DNA of 10,182 bases from positions 1 to 10,182 of the forward strand of contig JAAYHO010000019.1 in the NCBI GenBank assembly GCA_012735335.1, in the 5' to 3' direction. The position numbers and the translations under genes are program-made. A model generated the notes under the pieces. The model worked only from the letters and a program-made list of their open reading frames with translations. It was not told where the DNA came from and searched no databases. The stretch is from Gammaproteobacteria bacterium (GTDB lineage: Bacteria; Pseudomonadota; Gammaproteobacteria; Pseudomonadales; Pseudomonadaceae). Position 1 is the stretch's first letter, and the number at the start of each line of letters is the position of its first letter. Shown piece after piece: positions 1-5,948 of the stretch.

Positions 1-500
1 ATGTGGAGGTGTTCTACCTGTCCCATCGCCCACTGATCGAGGCGCTGATCGACGCCCAGCAGCGTGGCGTGGCGCTGCGCGTCCTGCTCGACCCCAACCG
101 CGACGCCTTCGGCCGGGAAAAGAACGGCATCCCCAACCGTCAGGTAGCCTGGGACCTGCACCGCGCCGGCGTGCCCCTGCGCTGGTGCAACACCAGTGGT
201 GAGCAATGCCACCGCAAGTGGCTGCGACTGGACCGGGCCGACGGCAGCAGCGAGCTGATCAGCGGCTCGGCCAATTTCACCCGGCGCAACCTGGACAACC
301 TGAATCTGGAAACCGATGTGCAACTGGCCGCCAACCACGACCATCCACCCATGGCCCAGGCCCGGGAAGCATTCGAGCGGTTATGGAATAACGCCGACGG
401 CATCGAATACAGCCTGCCCTACGAAGCCTTTGCCGACCACAATATCGGGCGCTATGGGATATATCGGGTGATGGAGGCGACGGGGTTGTCGACCTTCTGA
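1..500 (+). CDS. Phospholipase D (HKD) superfamily protein, C-terminal part, 5' truncated
   Basis: The reading frame is open from the window edge (first full codon at base 3) to TGA at 498-500, giving 165 visible residues; the true start lies upstream. Numbering from the first full codon, the visible part carries one complete HKD motif: H70-x-K72-x4-D77, followed by G88-S89-A-N91 in SGSANFTRRN. This is the catalytic signature of the phospholipase D/cardiolipin synthase superfamily. Members usually have two such motifs forming one active site, so this is probably the second, with the first outside the window. The segment VALRVLLDPN near residue 23 fits the strand before the second half-domain. 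The superfamily acts on phosphodiester bonds in phospholipids or nucleic acids, and substrate cannot be told from this fragment. The gene converges on gabT. The GTG at base 3 should not be taken as a start, because homology-like sequence begins immediately with no room for the N-terminal half. Confidence 0.86.
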   Translation, partial: VEVFYLSHRPLIEALIDAQQRGVALRVLLDPNRDAFGREKNGIPNRQVAWDLHRAGVPLRWCNTSGEQCHRKWLRLDRADGSSELISGSANFTRRNLDNLNLETDVQLAANHDHPPMAQAREAFERLWNNADGIEYSLPYEAFADHNIGRYGIYRVMEATGLSTF

Positions 501-526
501 CATGCCGCCAACGCGTCCCAAATGGC

Positions 527-548
527 GTGTCGAGTTCCACCTCGACAC
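527..548. terminator. Hairpin between convergent PLD-like gene and gabT
   Basis: A perfect 8-bp inverted repeat, GTGTCGAG at 527-534 and CTCGACAC at 541-548, flanks a 6-base loop (TTCCAC). It lies 26 bases after the PLD-like stop and 44 bases beyond the gabT stop, a suitable place for a bidirectional terminator. Neither side has a proper T tract; the minus-strand side has only a weak ATTT. A rho-independent terminator is therefore possible but not convincing. Confidence 0.4.
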
Positions 549-592
549 AATGCACGCAAGCTCCCAGGGCAGCAGCTACTTCCTTCCGGCTC

Positions 593-1861
593 TCAATCCC
601 CCAGACAACTGGCCAGAATATCCATCCCTTCCTCCACCTCCACATCAGTGGCGGTCAGCGGTACCAGGATGCGGATGACGTTGGCGTACTGGCCGCAGGA
701 GAGCAGCAGCAGGCGTTTTTCCCGGGCGCGGATGACCAGTCGGCTGGCCAGCTCCGGGTCGGGGTGGCCGTCTGCGGTGAACAGTTCGAAGGCGACCATG
801 GCGCCCAGTCCGCGCACCTCGGCGATACGTTTGTCATCTTCGGCCAGCTGGTTCAGGCGGCGGGTCAGCATGTCGCCCAGGGTGCGGGCGCGGGCCAGCA
901 GGTTTTCCTCTTCGAATACCTCCAGTACCGCCAATGCCGCTGCACAGGACACCGGGTTACCGGCATAGGTGCCGCCCAGCCCGCCGGGGGCGATGGCGTC
1001 CATCAGTTCGGCACGGCCACAGACCCCCGACAGCGGAAAGCCCCCGGCCACCGATTTAGCAAAGGTGGTCAGGTCGGCGCTCACGCCCATCTGCTGCATG
1101 GCAAAGAAGGTACCGGTACGTCCGGCGCCGGTCTGCACCTCGTCGGCGATCAGCACTATGCCGTGCAGGTCACACAGGGCGCGCAGGCGTTGCATGAAGG
1201 CCGGGGAAGCCACCCGGAAACCGCCTTCGCCCTGCACCGGCTCGACCACCAGCGCGGCGATATCCTTCGGCTCGGCATCGGTCTTGAAGATCTGTTCGAT
1301 GCTGTCGATGGCGTCGTCTTCGCTGATGCCATGCAGCGCATCCGGGAAGCGCGCGCGGAACACGCCGCCGGGCATCAGCCCCATGCCGGATGAGTAGGGC
1401 ATGACCTTGCCGGTCATCGCCAGGGTCATCATGGTGCGGCCATGGTAGCCCCCGGCGAAGGCGATCACCCCGGCGCGACCGGTGGCAGCCCGGGCGATCT
1501 TCACCGCGTTTTCCAGCGCTTCGGAGCCGGTGGTGACCAGCAGGGTCTTCTTGGCGAAATCCCCCGGCACCAGTTGGTTGATCCGTTCGCACAGCGCCAC
1601 ATAGGGCTCGTAGGCCACCACCTGAAAGCAGGTATGGGTATAGAGTTCGAGCTGGCGCTTGACCGCATCCATCACCTTCGGGTGACGGTGCCCGGTATTG
1701 AGCACGGCAATGCCCCCGGCAAAGTCGATGTACTGGCGGCCTTCGACGTCCCAGATGCTGGCGTTCTCGGCGCGCTCGATGAATACCGGGTGGATCTGCC
1801 CCACCCCTCTGGCGACGGCCTGTTCACGCCGCAGCATCAGGGACTGGTTGTTCTCGGTCAT
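593..1861 (-). CDS. gabT: 4-aminobutyrate (GABA) aminotransferase
   Basis: This class-III PLP-dependent aminotransferase has 422 residues, the usual GabT length. It moves the amino group of GABA to 2-oxoglutarate, giving succinate semialdehyde and glutamate in the cytoplasm. Visible landmarks are the TGSEA phosphate-binding segment (111-115), GYHGRT (138-143), E207 in VVEPVQGEGG, the D240-E241 pair in IADEVQTG, and the Schiff-base lysine K269 in TTFAKSVAGG, close to K268 of E. coli GabT. The start is ATG at 1861, preceded by AAGGAG with about 8 bases spacing. It lies 24 bases downstream of gabD on the same strand, so the two are almost surely co-transcribed, and the pairing with gabD supports GABA as substrate. 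The family also includes 5-aminovalerate aminotransferases (DavT) and ectoine-type DABA aminotransferases; EctB is unlikely because no ectA or ectC is present. Secondary activity on 5-aminovalerate cannot be excluded. Confidence 0.94.
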   Translation of the reverse strand: MTENNQSLMLRREQAVARGVGQIHPVFIERAENASIWDVEGRQYIDFAGGIAVLNTGHRHPKVMDAVKRQLELYTHTCFQVVAYEPYVALCERINQLVPGDFAKKTLLVTTGSEALENAVKIARAATGRAGVIAFAGGYHGRTMMTLAMTGKVMPYSSGMGLMPGGVFRARFPDALHGISEDDAIDSIEQIFKTDAEPKDIAALVVEPVQGEGGFRVASPAFMQRLRALCDLHGIVLIADEVQTGAGRTGTFFAMQQMGVSADLTTFAKSVAGGFPLSGVCGRAELMDAIAPGGLGGTYAGNPVSCAAALAVLEVFEEENLLARARTLGDMLTRRLNQLAEDDKRIAEVRGLGAMVAFELFTADGHPDPELASRLVIRAREKRLLLLSCGQYANVIRILVPLTATDVEVEEGMDILASCLGD

Positions 1862-1885
1862 GGCGATACTCCTTGCGATCGGCGG

Positions 1886-3346
1886 TCAGATGCCGCCCAG
1901 ACACAGGTATTTGATTTCCAGATACTCGTCGATGCCGTACTTCGAGCCTTCACGGCCCAGCCCGGAAGCCTTCATGCCGCCGAAAGGCGCTACTTCGGTG
2001 GAGATCAGCCCGGTGTTGATGCCGACCATGCCGTACTCCAGCGCCTCGGCCACGCGGAATACCCGGCTCAGATCCCGGGCGTAGAAGTAGGCGGCCAGTC
2101 CGTATTCGGTATCGTTGGCCTGACGGATGACATCGGCCTCATCGCTGAAGCGGAACAACGGCGCCACCGGACCGAAGGTCTCCTCACGGGCGATCAGCAT
2201 GCTGCTGTTCACCTCGGTGAGGATGGTCGGTTCGAAGAACAGACCGCCCAGCGCATGGGGCTTGCCCCCGGCCAGCAGCTGGGCACCGCCGTCCAGGGCA
2301 TCGTCGATATGCCGCTGCACCTTGTCCACCGCCTCGGCATTGATCAGCGGGCCGGTGGTCACGCCTTCGCGGGCGCCATCGCCCACTTCCAGCCGCCGCA
2401 CCGCGGCCGCCAGTTTCTCGGCAAAGGCGTCGTAGACCTCATCCTGCACATACAGGCGGTTGGCACAGACGCAGGTCTGGCCCGCGTTGCGGTACTTGGA
2501 GATCATCGCCCCTTCCACCGCCGCGTCCAGATCCGCGTCATTGAACACGATAAAGGGCGCATTGCCGCCCAGCTCCAGCGACAGCTTCTTGATGCTCGGT
2601 GCACACTGCTGCATCAGGCGCACGCCCACCGCGGTGGAGCCGGTAAAGGACAGCTTGCGCACCACCGGGCTGGCACACAGCTCGGCACCCACTTCGCGGG
2701 AACTGTCGACCCCGGCGGTAATCACGCTCAGCAGCCCGGCGGGCAACCCGGCCTGCTCGGCCAGGTGGGCCAGCGCCAAAGCGGAGAAAGGGGTCTGCGG
2801 GGCGGGTTTGAGCACCATGGCACAACCGGCGGCCAGGGCCGGGCCAGCCTTGCGGGTGATCATCGCCGACGGGAAGTTCCAGGGAGTGATGGCGGCGGTG
2901 ACACCCACCGGTTCCTTCTGGATCAAGATGCGCTTGTCGTCCTGATGACCGGGGATGATATCGCCATATACCCGCTTGGCTTCCTCGGCGAACCATTCGA
3001 TGAATGAGGCAGCGTAGGCGATCTCGCCCCGGGCCTCGGTCAGCGGTTTGCCCTGCTCGGCGGTCATGATCCGCGCCAGGTCTTCCTGGTGCTGCAGAAT
3101 CAGTTCGAACCAGCGACGCAGGATGCTGGCCCGCTCCTTGGCCGTGCGTTTGCGCCAGCTCTGCTGGGCGCTCTGCGCGGCGGTGATGGCCCGCCGGGTT
3201 TCGCTGCTGCCCATATCCGGCACACTGCCCAGCCGCTCGCCGCTGGCCGGATTGAAGATATCGGTACGCTGCCCGTGTTCGGCCTCGCACCATTTCCCAT
3301 CAATGAAAGCCTGTTGGCGAAATAATTCGGGGACGTGCAGCTCCAT
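1886..3346 (-). CDS. gabD: Succinate-semialdehyde dehydrogenase (NAD(P)+)
   Basis: This aldehyde dehydrogenase superfamily enzyme has 486 residues (E. coli GabD has 482). It oxidises succinate semialdehyde from GabT to succinate, feeding the TCA cycle. Visible motifs are PWNFP (155-159, with the oxyanion Asn157), VLKPA with K180, FTGST (234-238), ELGG with general base E258, and the catalytic C292 in NAGQTC. A second cysteine, C294, sits two residues away (CVC). The frame is open up to a GTG at 3376, but the ATG at 3346 is preferred: it has GGAG 6 bases upstream, and the protein then begins directly with the family N-terminus (LFRQQAFIDGKW). gabT follows after 24 bases. The upstream 102-bp gap to the MarR gene contains a 16-bp inverted repeat and a possible promoter, so control by that regulator is plausible. 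Glutarate semialdehyde dehydrogenase (DavD) is the main alternative, and the two are hard to separate by sequence. Confidence 0.94.
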   Translation of the reverse strand: MELHVPELFRQQAFIDGKWCEAEHGQRTDIFNPASGERLGSVPDMGSSETRRAITAAQSAQQSWRKRTAKERASILRRWFELILQHQEDLARIMTAEQGKPLTEARGEIAYAASFIEWFAEEAKRVYGDIIPGHQDDKRILIQKEPVGVTAAITPWNFPSAMITRKAGPALAAGCAMVLKPAPQTPFSALALAHLAEQAGLPAGLLSVITAGVDSSREVGAELCASPVVRKLSFTGSTAVGVRLMQQCAPSIKKLSLELGGNAPFIVFNDADLDAAVEGAMISKYRNAGQTCVCANRLYVQDEVYDAFAEKLAAAVRRLEVGDGAREGVTTGPLINAEAVDKVQRHIDDALDGGAQLLAGGKPHALGGLFFEPTILTEVNSSMLIAREETFGPVAPLFRFSDEADVIRQANDTEYGLAAYFYARDLSRVFRVAEALEYGMVGINTGLISTEVAPFGGMKASGLGREGSKYGIDEYLEIKYLCLGGI

Positions 3347-3393
3347 GGCAATCTCCTGCTGGGGGCGTGGCGTCACGCATTTGCCACACTCGC

Positions 3394-3409
3394 GTTTGAT
3401 ATTTCAAAC
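3394..3409. promoter_or_regulatory. Operator-like inverted repeat upstream of gabD
   Basis: The 16 bases GTTTGA-TATT-TCAAAC form a 6-bp perfect inverted repeat around a 4-base AT centre, in the 102-bp gap between the MarR gene and gabD. Its AT-rich make-up stands out from the GC-rich surroundings. Short palindromes of this size and spacing, including TTTGA/TCAAA types, are typical MarR-family dimer sites. It abuts the putative -10 box of gabD, where a bound repressor would cover the transcription start. The repeat is seen directly; the assignment to this MarR protein is inference. Confidence 0.55.
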
Positions 3410-3438
3410 ATGCTATGCCGCCGTTGGGCCGCATACAA
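3410..3438 (-). promoter_or_regulatory. Possible sigma-70 promoter for gabDT
   Basis: On the minus strand TTGTAT (3438-3433) and TAGCAT (3415-3410) are separated by 17 bases. The -10 box matches the consensus at 4 of 6 positions and the -35 box at 3 of 6, so the match is modest. Support comes mainly from position: it lies between the MarR stop and gabD, and the inverted repeat follows the -10 box directly. If real, it would let gabDT be transcribed apart from the regulator gene, with an mRNA leader of roughly 55 bases. Confidence 0.33.
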
Positions 3439-3448
3439 GCAGTTCCGC

Positions 3449-3910
3449 TCAGACCAGCGGCTCATCCTCGATGAGGATGCTGCCCGGCTGCTGCCCTTCC
3501 TCGAACAGGCCGGCTACCCGCTGCAGACTGGCCAGCAGCATCAGCTGTTCCCAGTCGGCCAGCTTGCCGAAGCGTTCGAGGAAATCACTGGGCAACAGCG
3601 CCGGCTCCGCCTGGATCACCGCTTCGCCCTTTTCGGTCAGGGTCAGGTGCACCCGGCGCTTGTCGCTGACACTGCGCACGCGTTTGAGCAGCTCACGGCT
3701 TTCCAAGCGGTCGATGATGGTACTCAGGGTCGCCTGGGACACGCTGACCTGCTTGGCCAGAGTACCCAGAGTGCCCTCGCCGGTGGCCTGGATGCTGTGC
3801 AGGATCAGCAACTGGATGGGCGTCAGGCCGCTGTGGCGACCCAGCCGCTTGGCGTGAATTTCAGTGGCGCGCTGCAATCGCCGCAAGGCCAGATACAGGT
3901 CGTGCATCAT
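3449..3910 (-). CDS. MarR-family transcriptional regulator
   Basis: This winged-helix DNA-binding protein has 153 residues from the chosen start. The helix-turn-helix spans about 47-71 (GTLGTLAKQVSVSQATLSTI), and the wing about 80-95 contains SDKRRVHLTLTEKG, the family's conserved D-x-R region. The flanking helices (3-20 and 104-137) would form the dimer interface. The opening, LRRLQRATEIHAKRLGR, resembles the CosR/EctR branch of MarR regulators tied to compatible-solute genes; this is a from-memory comparison. From recollection of P. aeruginosa PAO1, a MarR gene (PA3458) sits beside the NAGGN genes PA3459-PA3461, matching this layout. The start is uncertain: ATG at 3910 has GGGAG 12 bases upstream, while ATG at 3952 would add 14 residues but has no clear ribosome binding site. 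The gene is divergent from the NAGGN operon and is followed by gabDT after 102 bases, so either or both may be its targets. The ligand is unknown. Confidence 0.9.
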   Translation of the reverse strand: MMHDLYLALRRLQRATEIHAKRLGRHSGLTPIQLLILHSIQATGEGTLGTLAKQVSVSQATLSTIIDRLESRELLKRVRSVSDKRRVHLTLTEKGEAVIQAEPALLPSDFLERFGKLADWEQLMLLASLQRVAGLFEEGQQPGSILIEDEPLV

Positions 3911-3998
3911 ATGTAGGTGGTACTCCCGGCAAACCAGCTCGATACCGGCCATTCTGCCACAAACCCCACGCTCTGCGGTAAGCACCGCCCGGCAGTGC

Positions 3999-4010
3999 GC
4001 CTGCGCAGGC
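3999..4010. repeat. 12-bp perfect palindrome in the divergent promoter region
   Basis: GCCTGCGCAGGC reads the same on both strands with no spacer. It lies about 90 bases upstream of the MarR start and 156 bases upstream of the amidotransferase start, directly beside the CARTAAC repeats. It could be a protein-binding site; GC-rich palindromes also occur by chance at this base composition. Confidence 0.45.
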
Positions 4011-4040
4011 CAATAACTTAGAGCAGTAACGAGCAATAAC
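4011..4040. repeat. Three CARTAAC direct repeats
   Basis: CAATAAC (4011-4017), CAGTAAC (4024-4030) and CAATAAC (4034-4040) occur in the same orientation. The last two sit in an exact 10-base tandem unit, GAGCAGTAAC then GAGCAATAAC, with one mismatch. A 10-base period places the copies on the same face of the helix, as at sites bound head-to-tail by dimers of OmpR-type response regulators. The repeats are seen directly; which protein binds, if any, is unknown. Confidence 0.5.
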
Positions 4041-4166
4041 CAGGCCATCCGGCCGAAATCCGAAAAAACCCTTAAACCAAACCGCAGCCAGGGCATCCAA
4101 GGTAGAAGCCGGGATTAAATACCGGCAGGATATTCAGAGGTAAAACCATTTCCTCAGGAGCTTCGG

Positions 4167-5948
4167 ATGTGTGGACTGGCGGGTGAATTTCGCTTCGACG
4201 GACAACTACCTGAGCTGGATGCTCTGGCCCGGATCAGCGGGCAGATGATCAACCGCGGCCCCGATGCCGCAGGCATGTGGGCCAACGGCCCGGTGGCACT
4301 GGCCCACCGACGACTGAAGATAATGGATCTGGCCGAGGCCTCGGGCCAGCCCATGGTGGATACCCAGCTGGGCCTGACGCTGGTATTCAACGGCGCCATC
4401 TACAACTACCCGGCACTGCGCGGTGAACTGGAAATCCTCGGTTACCAGTTCTTCTCCGAGGGTGATACCGAGGTAGTGCTCAAGGCCTACCACGCCTGGG
4501 GCGAACAGATGCTGGAACGCCTCAACGGCATGTTCGCCCTGGCCATCTGGGAGCGGGACAGCCAGCAACTGTTCCTCGCCCGCGACCGCCTCGGTATCAA
4601 GCCGCTGTACCTTTCACACACGCCAGAGCGCCTGCGCTTTGCCTCCAGCCTGCCCGCCCTGCTGCGCGGCGGTGATCTGGACACTTCGCTCAACCCGGTG
4701 GCCCTCAACCACTACCTGTCGTTCCATGCCGTGGTCCCCGCCCCGCTGACCCTGCTCAATGGGGTCACCAAGCTGATGCCCGGACACTGGATGCGCATTG
4801 ACGCCAGGGGCAATCAACAGCAGCAATGCTGGTGGACACTCGCCTACGGCCCCCATGAGGACGAGCGCGACCTGCCGTTTGCCGACTGGCAGGAGCGGGT
4901 GCTGGACAGCCTGCGCAGCGCGGTGAAACGACGTAATCTGGCAGCAGTGGATGTCGGCGTGCTGCTCTCCGGCGGGGTCGACTCCAGCCTGCTGGTCGCC
5001 CTGCTGGACGAGGCCGGGGCGCGGGATCTGAAGACCTTTACCATCGGTTTTGCCGACGTCGGTGGCGAGGCAGGCAACGAGTTTCCCTACTCCGACCTGA
5101 TCGCCGAGCACTACGGCACCGATCATCACCAGTTGATGATCCCCGAGCAGGAGATTCTCGCCCATCTGCCGGATGCGCTGGCGGCGATGAGCGAGCCCAT
5201 GGTCAGCCATGACTGTATCGCCTTCTACCTGCTGTCCCGGGAGGTAGCCAAGCACTGTCGGGTGGTACAGAGCGGCCAGGGTGCCGATGAAATATTCGCC
5301 GGTTACCACTGGTACCCCACCGTGGCCGAAGCCAGCGACCCGCCGGCTGCCTACCAGCAGGCCTTCATGGATCAGGACTTCGCCGATTACCGCCGCATGG
5401 TGCAGCCGCAGTGGGTGCAGCAGGATTACGCCGGAGATTTCATCCGCGAGCACTTTGCCCGTCCCGGTGCGGACAGCGGGCTGGACAAGGCCCTGCGCCT
5501 GGATGCCACCGTGATGCTGGTCGATGACCCGGTCAAGCGGGTCGACAACATGACCATGGCCTGGGGGCTGGAGGCCCGGGTGCCCTTTCTTGATCATCAG
5601 CTGGTCGAACTGGCTGCACGCATTCCCGGCCGATTCAAACTGCCCAACGACGGCAAATACGTGCTCAAGGAAGCCGCCCGCAGCCTGCTGCCCGCCGCGG
5701 TGATCGATCGGCCCAAGGGCTACTTCCCGGTACCCGGCCTGAAATACCTGCAGGGCGAGACCCTGGACTGGGTACGCGACAGCCTCACCGGCAGCAACGC
5801 CCGGCAACGCGGCCTGTTCAACCCGGCGTATGTCGACCGGTTGCTGCAGGACCCCGCCGCCCACATCACCCCGCTGCGCGGCTCGCGCCTGTGGCAGCTG
5901 GCGGTACTGGAACTCTGGCTGGATACCCATCGAGTGACTCCCTCATGA
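4167..5948 (+). CDS. asnO: N-acetylglutaminylglutamine amidotransferase (asparagine synthase family)
   Basis: This 593-residue protein has the asparagine synthase B fold. The class-II glutamine amidotransferase domain (about 2-200) starts with the nucleophile Cys2 exposed after Met1 removal (MCGLAG), with R30-G-P-D, HRRLKIMDL (47-55), FNGAIYN (74-80) and EGDTEV (98-103). The synthetase domain (about 235-585) has the pyrophosphate loop SGGVDSS (268-274) and QSGQGADEIFAGY (368-380). Position 76 is Ala where asparagine synthetases usually have Glu (FNGEIYN). Next to ngg and the M42 gene this fits the NAGGN amidotransferase: it would use glutamine-derived ammonia and ATP to turn the C-terminal carboxylate of N-acetylglutaminylglutamine into an amide, in the cytoplasm. 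The symbol follows the Sinorhizobium meliloti gene. The start is ATG at 4167 with AGGAG 6 bases upstream. The stop overlaps the next start (ATGA). True asparagine synthetase is the alternative but is less likely in this setting. Confidence 0.92.
   Translation: MCGLAGEFRFDGQLPELDALARISGQMINRGPDAAGMWANGPVALAHRRLKIMDLAEASGQPMVDTQLGLTLVFNGAIYNYPALRGELEILGYQFFSEGDTEVVLKAYHAWGEQMLERLNGMFALAIWERDSQQLFLARDRLGIKPLYLSHTPERLRFASSLPALLRGGDLDTSLNPVALNHYLSFHAVVPAPLTLLNGVTKLMPGHWMRIDARGNQQQQCWWTLAYGPHEDERDLPFADWQERVLDSLRSAVKRRNLAAVDVGVLLSGGVDSSLLVALLDEAGARDLKTFTIGFADVGGEAGNEFPYSDLIAEHYGTDHHQLMIPEQEILAHLPDALAAMSEPMVSHDCIAFYLLSREVAKHCRVVQSGQGADEIFAGYHWYPTVAEASDPPAAYQQAFMDQDFADYRRMVQPQWVQQDYAGDFIREHFARPGADSGLDKALRLDATVMLVDDPVKRVDNMTMAWGLEARVPFLDHQLVELAARIPGRFKLPNDGKYVLKEAARSLLPAAVIDRPKGYFPVPGLKYLQGETLDWVRDSLTGSNARQRGLFNPAYVDRLLQDPAAHITPLRGSRLWQLAVLELWLDTHRVTPS

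Larger units (their letters stand above)
3911..4166. other. Divergent intergenic region between marR-type gene and NAGGN operon
   Basis: This 256-bp gap must carry the control DNA for both the regulator gene and the three-gene osmolyte operon. It contains a 12-bp palindrome (3999-4010), three CARTAAC repeats (4011-4040), a GGCC-ATCC-GGCC repeat (4043-4054), two CCGAAA copies (4053-4066 area) and an inverted repeat GCCGG/CCGGC (4108-4112, 4122-4126) around an AT-rich 9-base centre. The stretch from about 4055 to 4145 is clearly richer in A and T than the genes. No sigma-70 or AlgU-type (GAACTT/TCTGA) promoter could be called with confidence, and no second copy of the gabD-side TTTGA/TCAAA repeat was seen. 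AGGAG at 4156-4160 is the ribosome binding site of the next gene. Confidence 0.6.

Noticed and set aside
527..1393. Plus-strand open frames (up to 288 codons) opposite gabT.
   Set aside because: They lie antisense to the conserved active-site region of GabT and show no protein family features.
593..1861. The aminotransferase as EctB of an ectoine pathway, given the osmolyte setting.
   Set aside because: There is no ectA, ectC or ectD in the window, and the direct pairing with a succinate-semialdehyde dehydrogenase fits GabT.
1442..3007. A 521-codon open frame on the plus strand opposite gabT and gabD.
   Set aside because: It is antisense to two well-supported enzymes. Long antisense frames are common in GC-rich genes. 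The translation is rich in His, Gln and Gly with no recognisable domain.
3911..4096. An upstream in-frame extension of the MarR gene that encodes a hydrophobic, signal-like stretch (AWLLLVTALSYWPAQA), suggesting a membrane-anchored regulator.
   Set aside because: MarR proteins are soluble and end near the chosen start. The extension lacks a good ribosome binding site and covers the repeat-rich divergent control region.
4115..4134. TTAAAT and GATATT as -10 boxes for the NAGGN operon.
   Set aside because: Neither has an acceptable -35 partner at 16-18 bases, and the AT-rich background makes chance matches likely.
4614..5930. A 438-codon open frame on the minus strand opposite asnO.
   Set aside because: It is a shadow of the amidotransferase gene, with no domain and no ribosome binding site seen.
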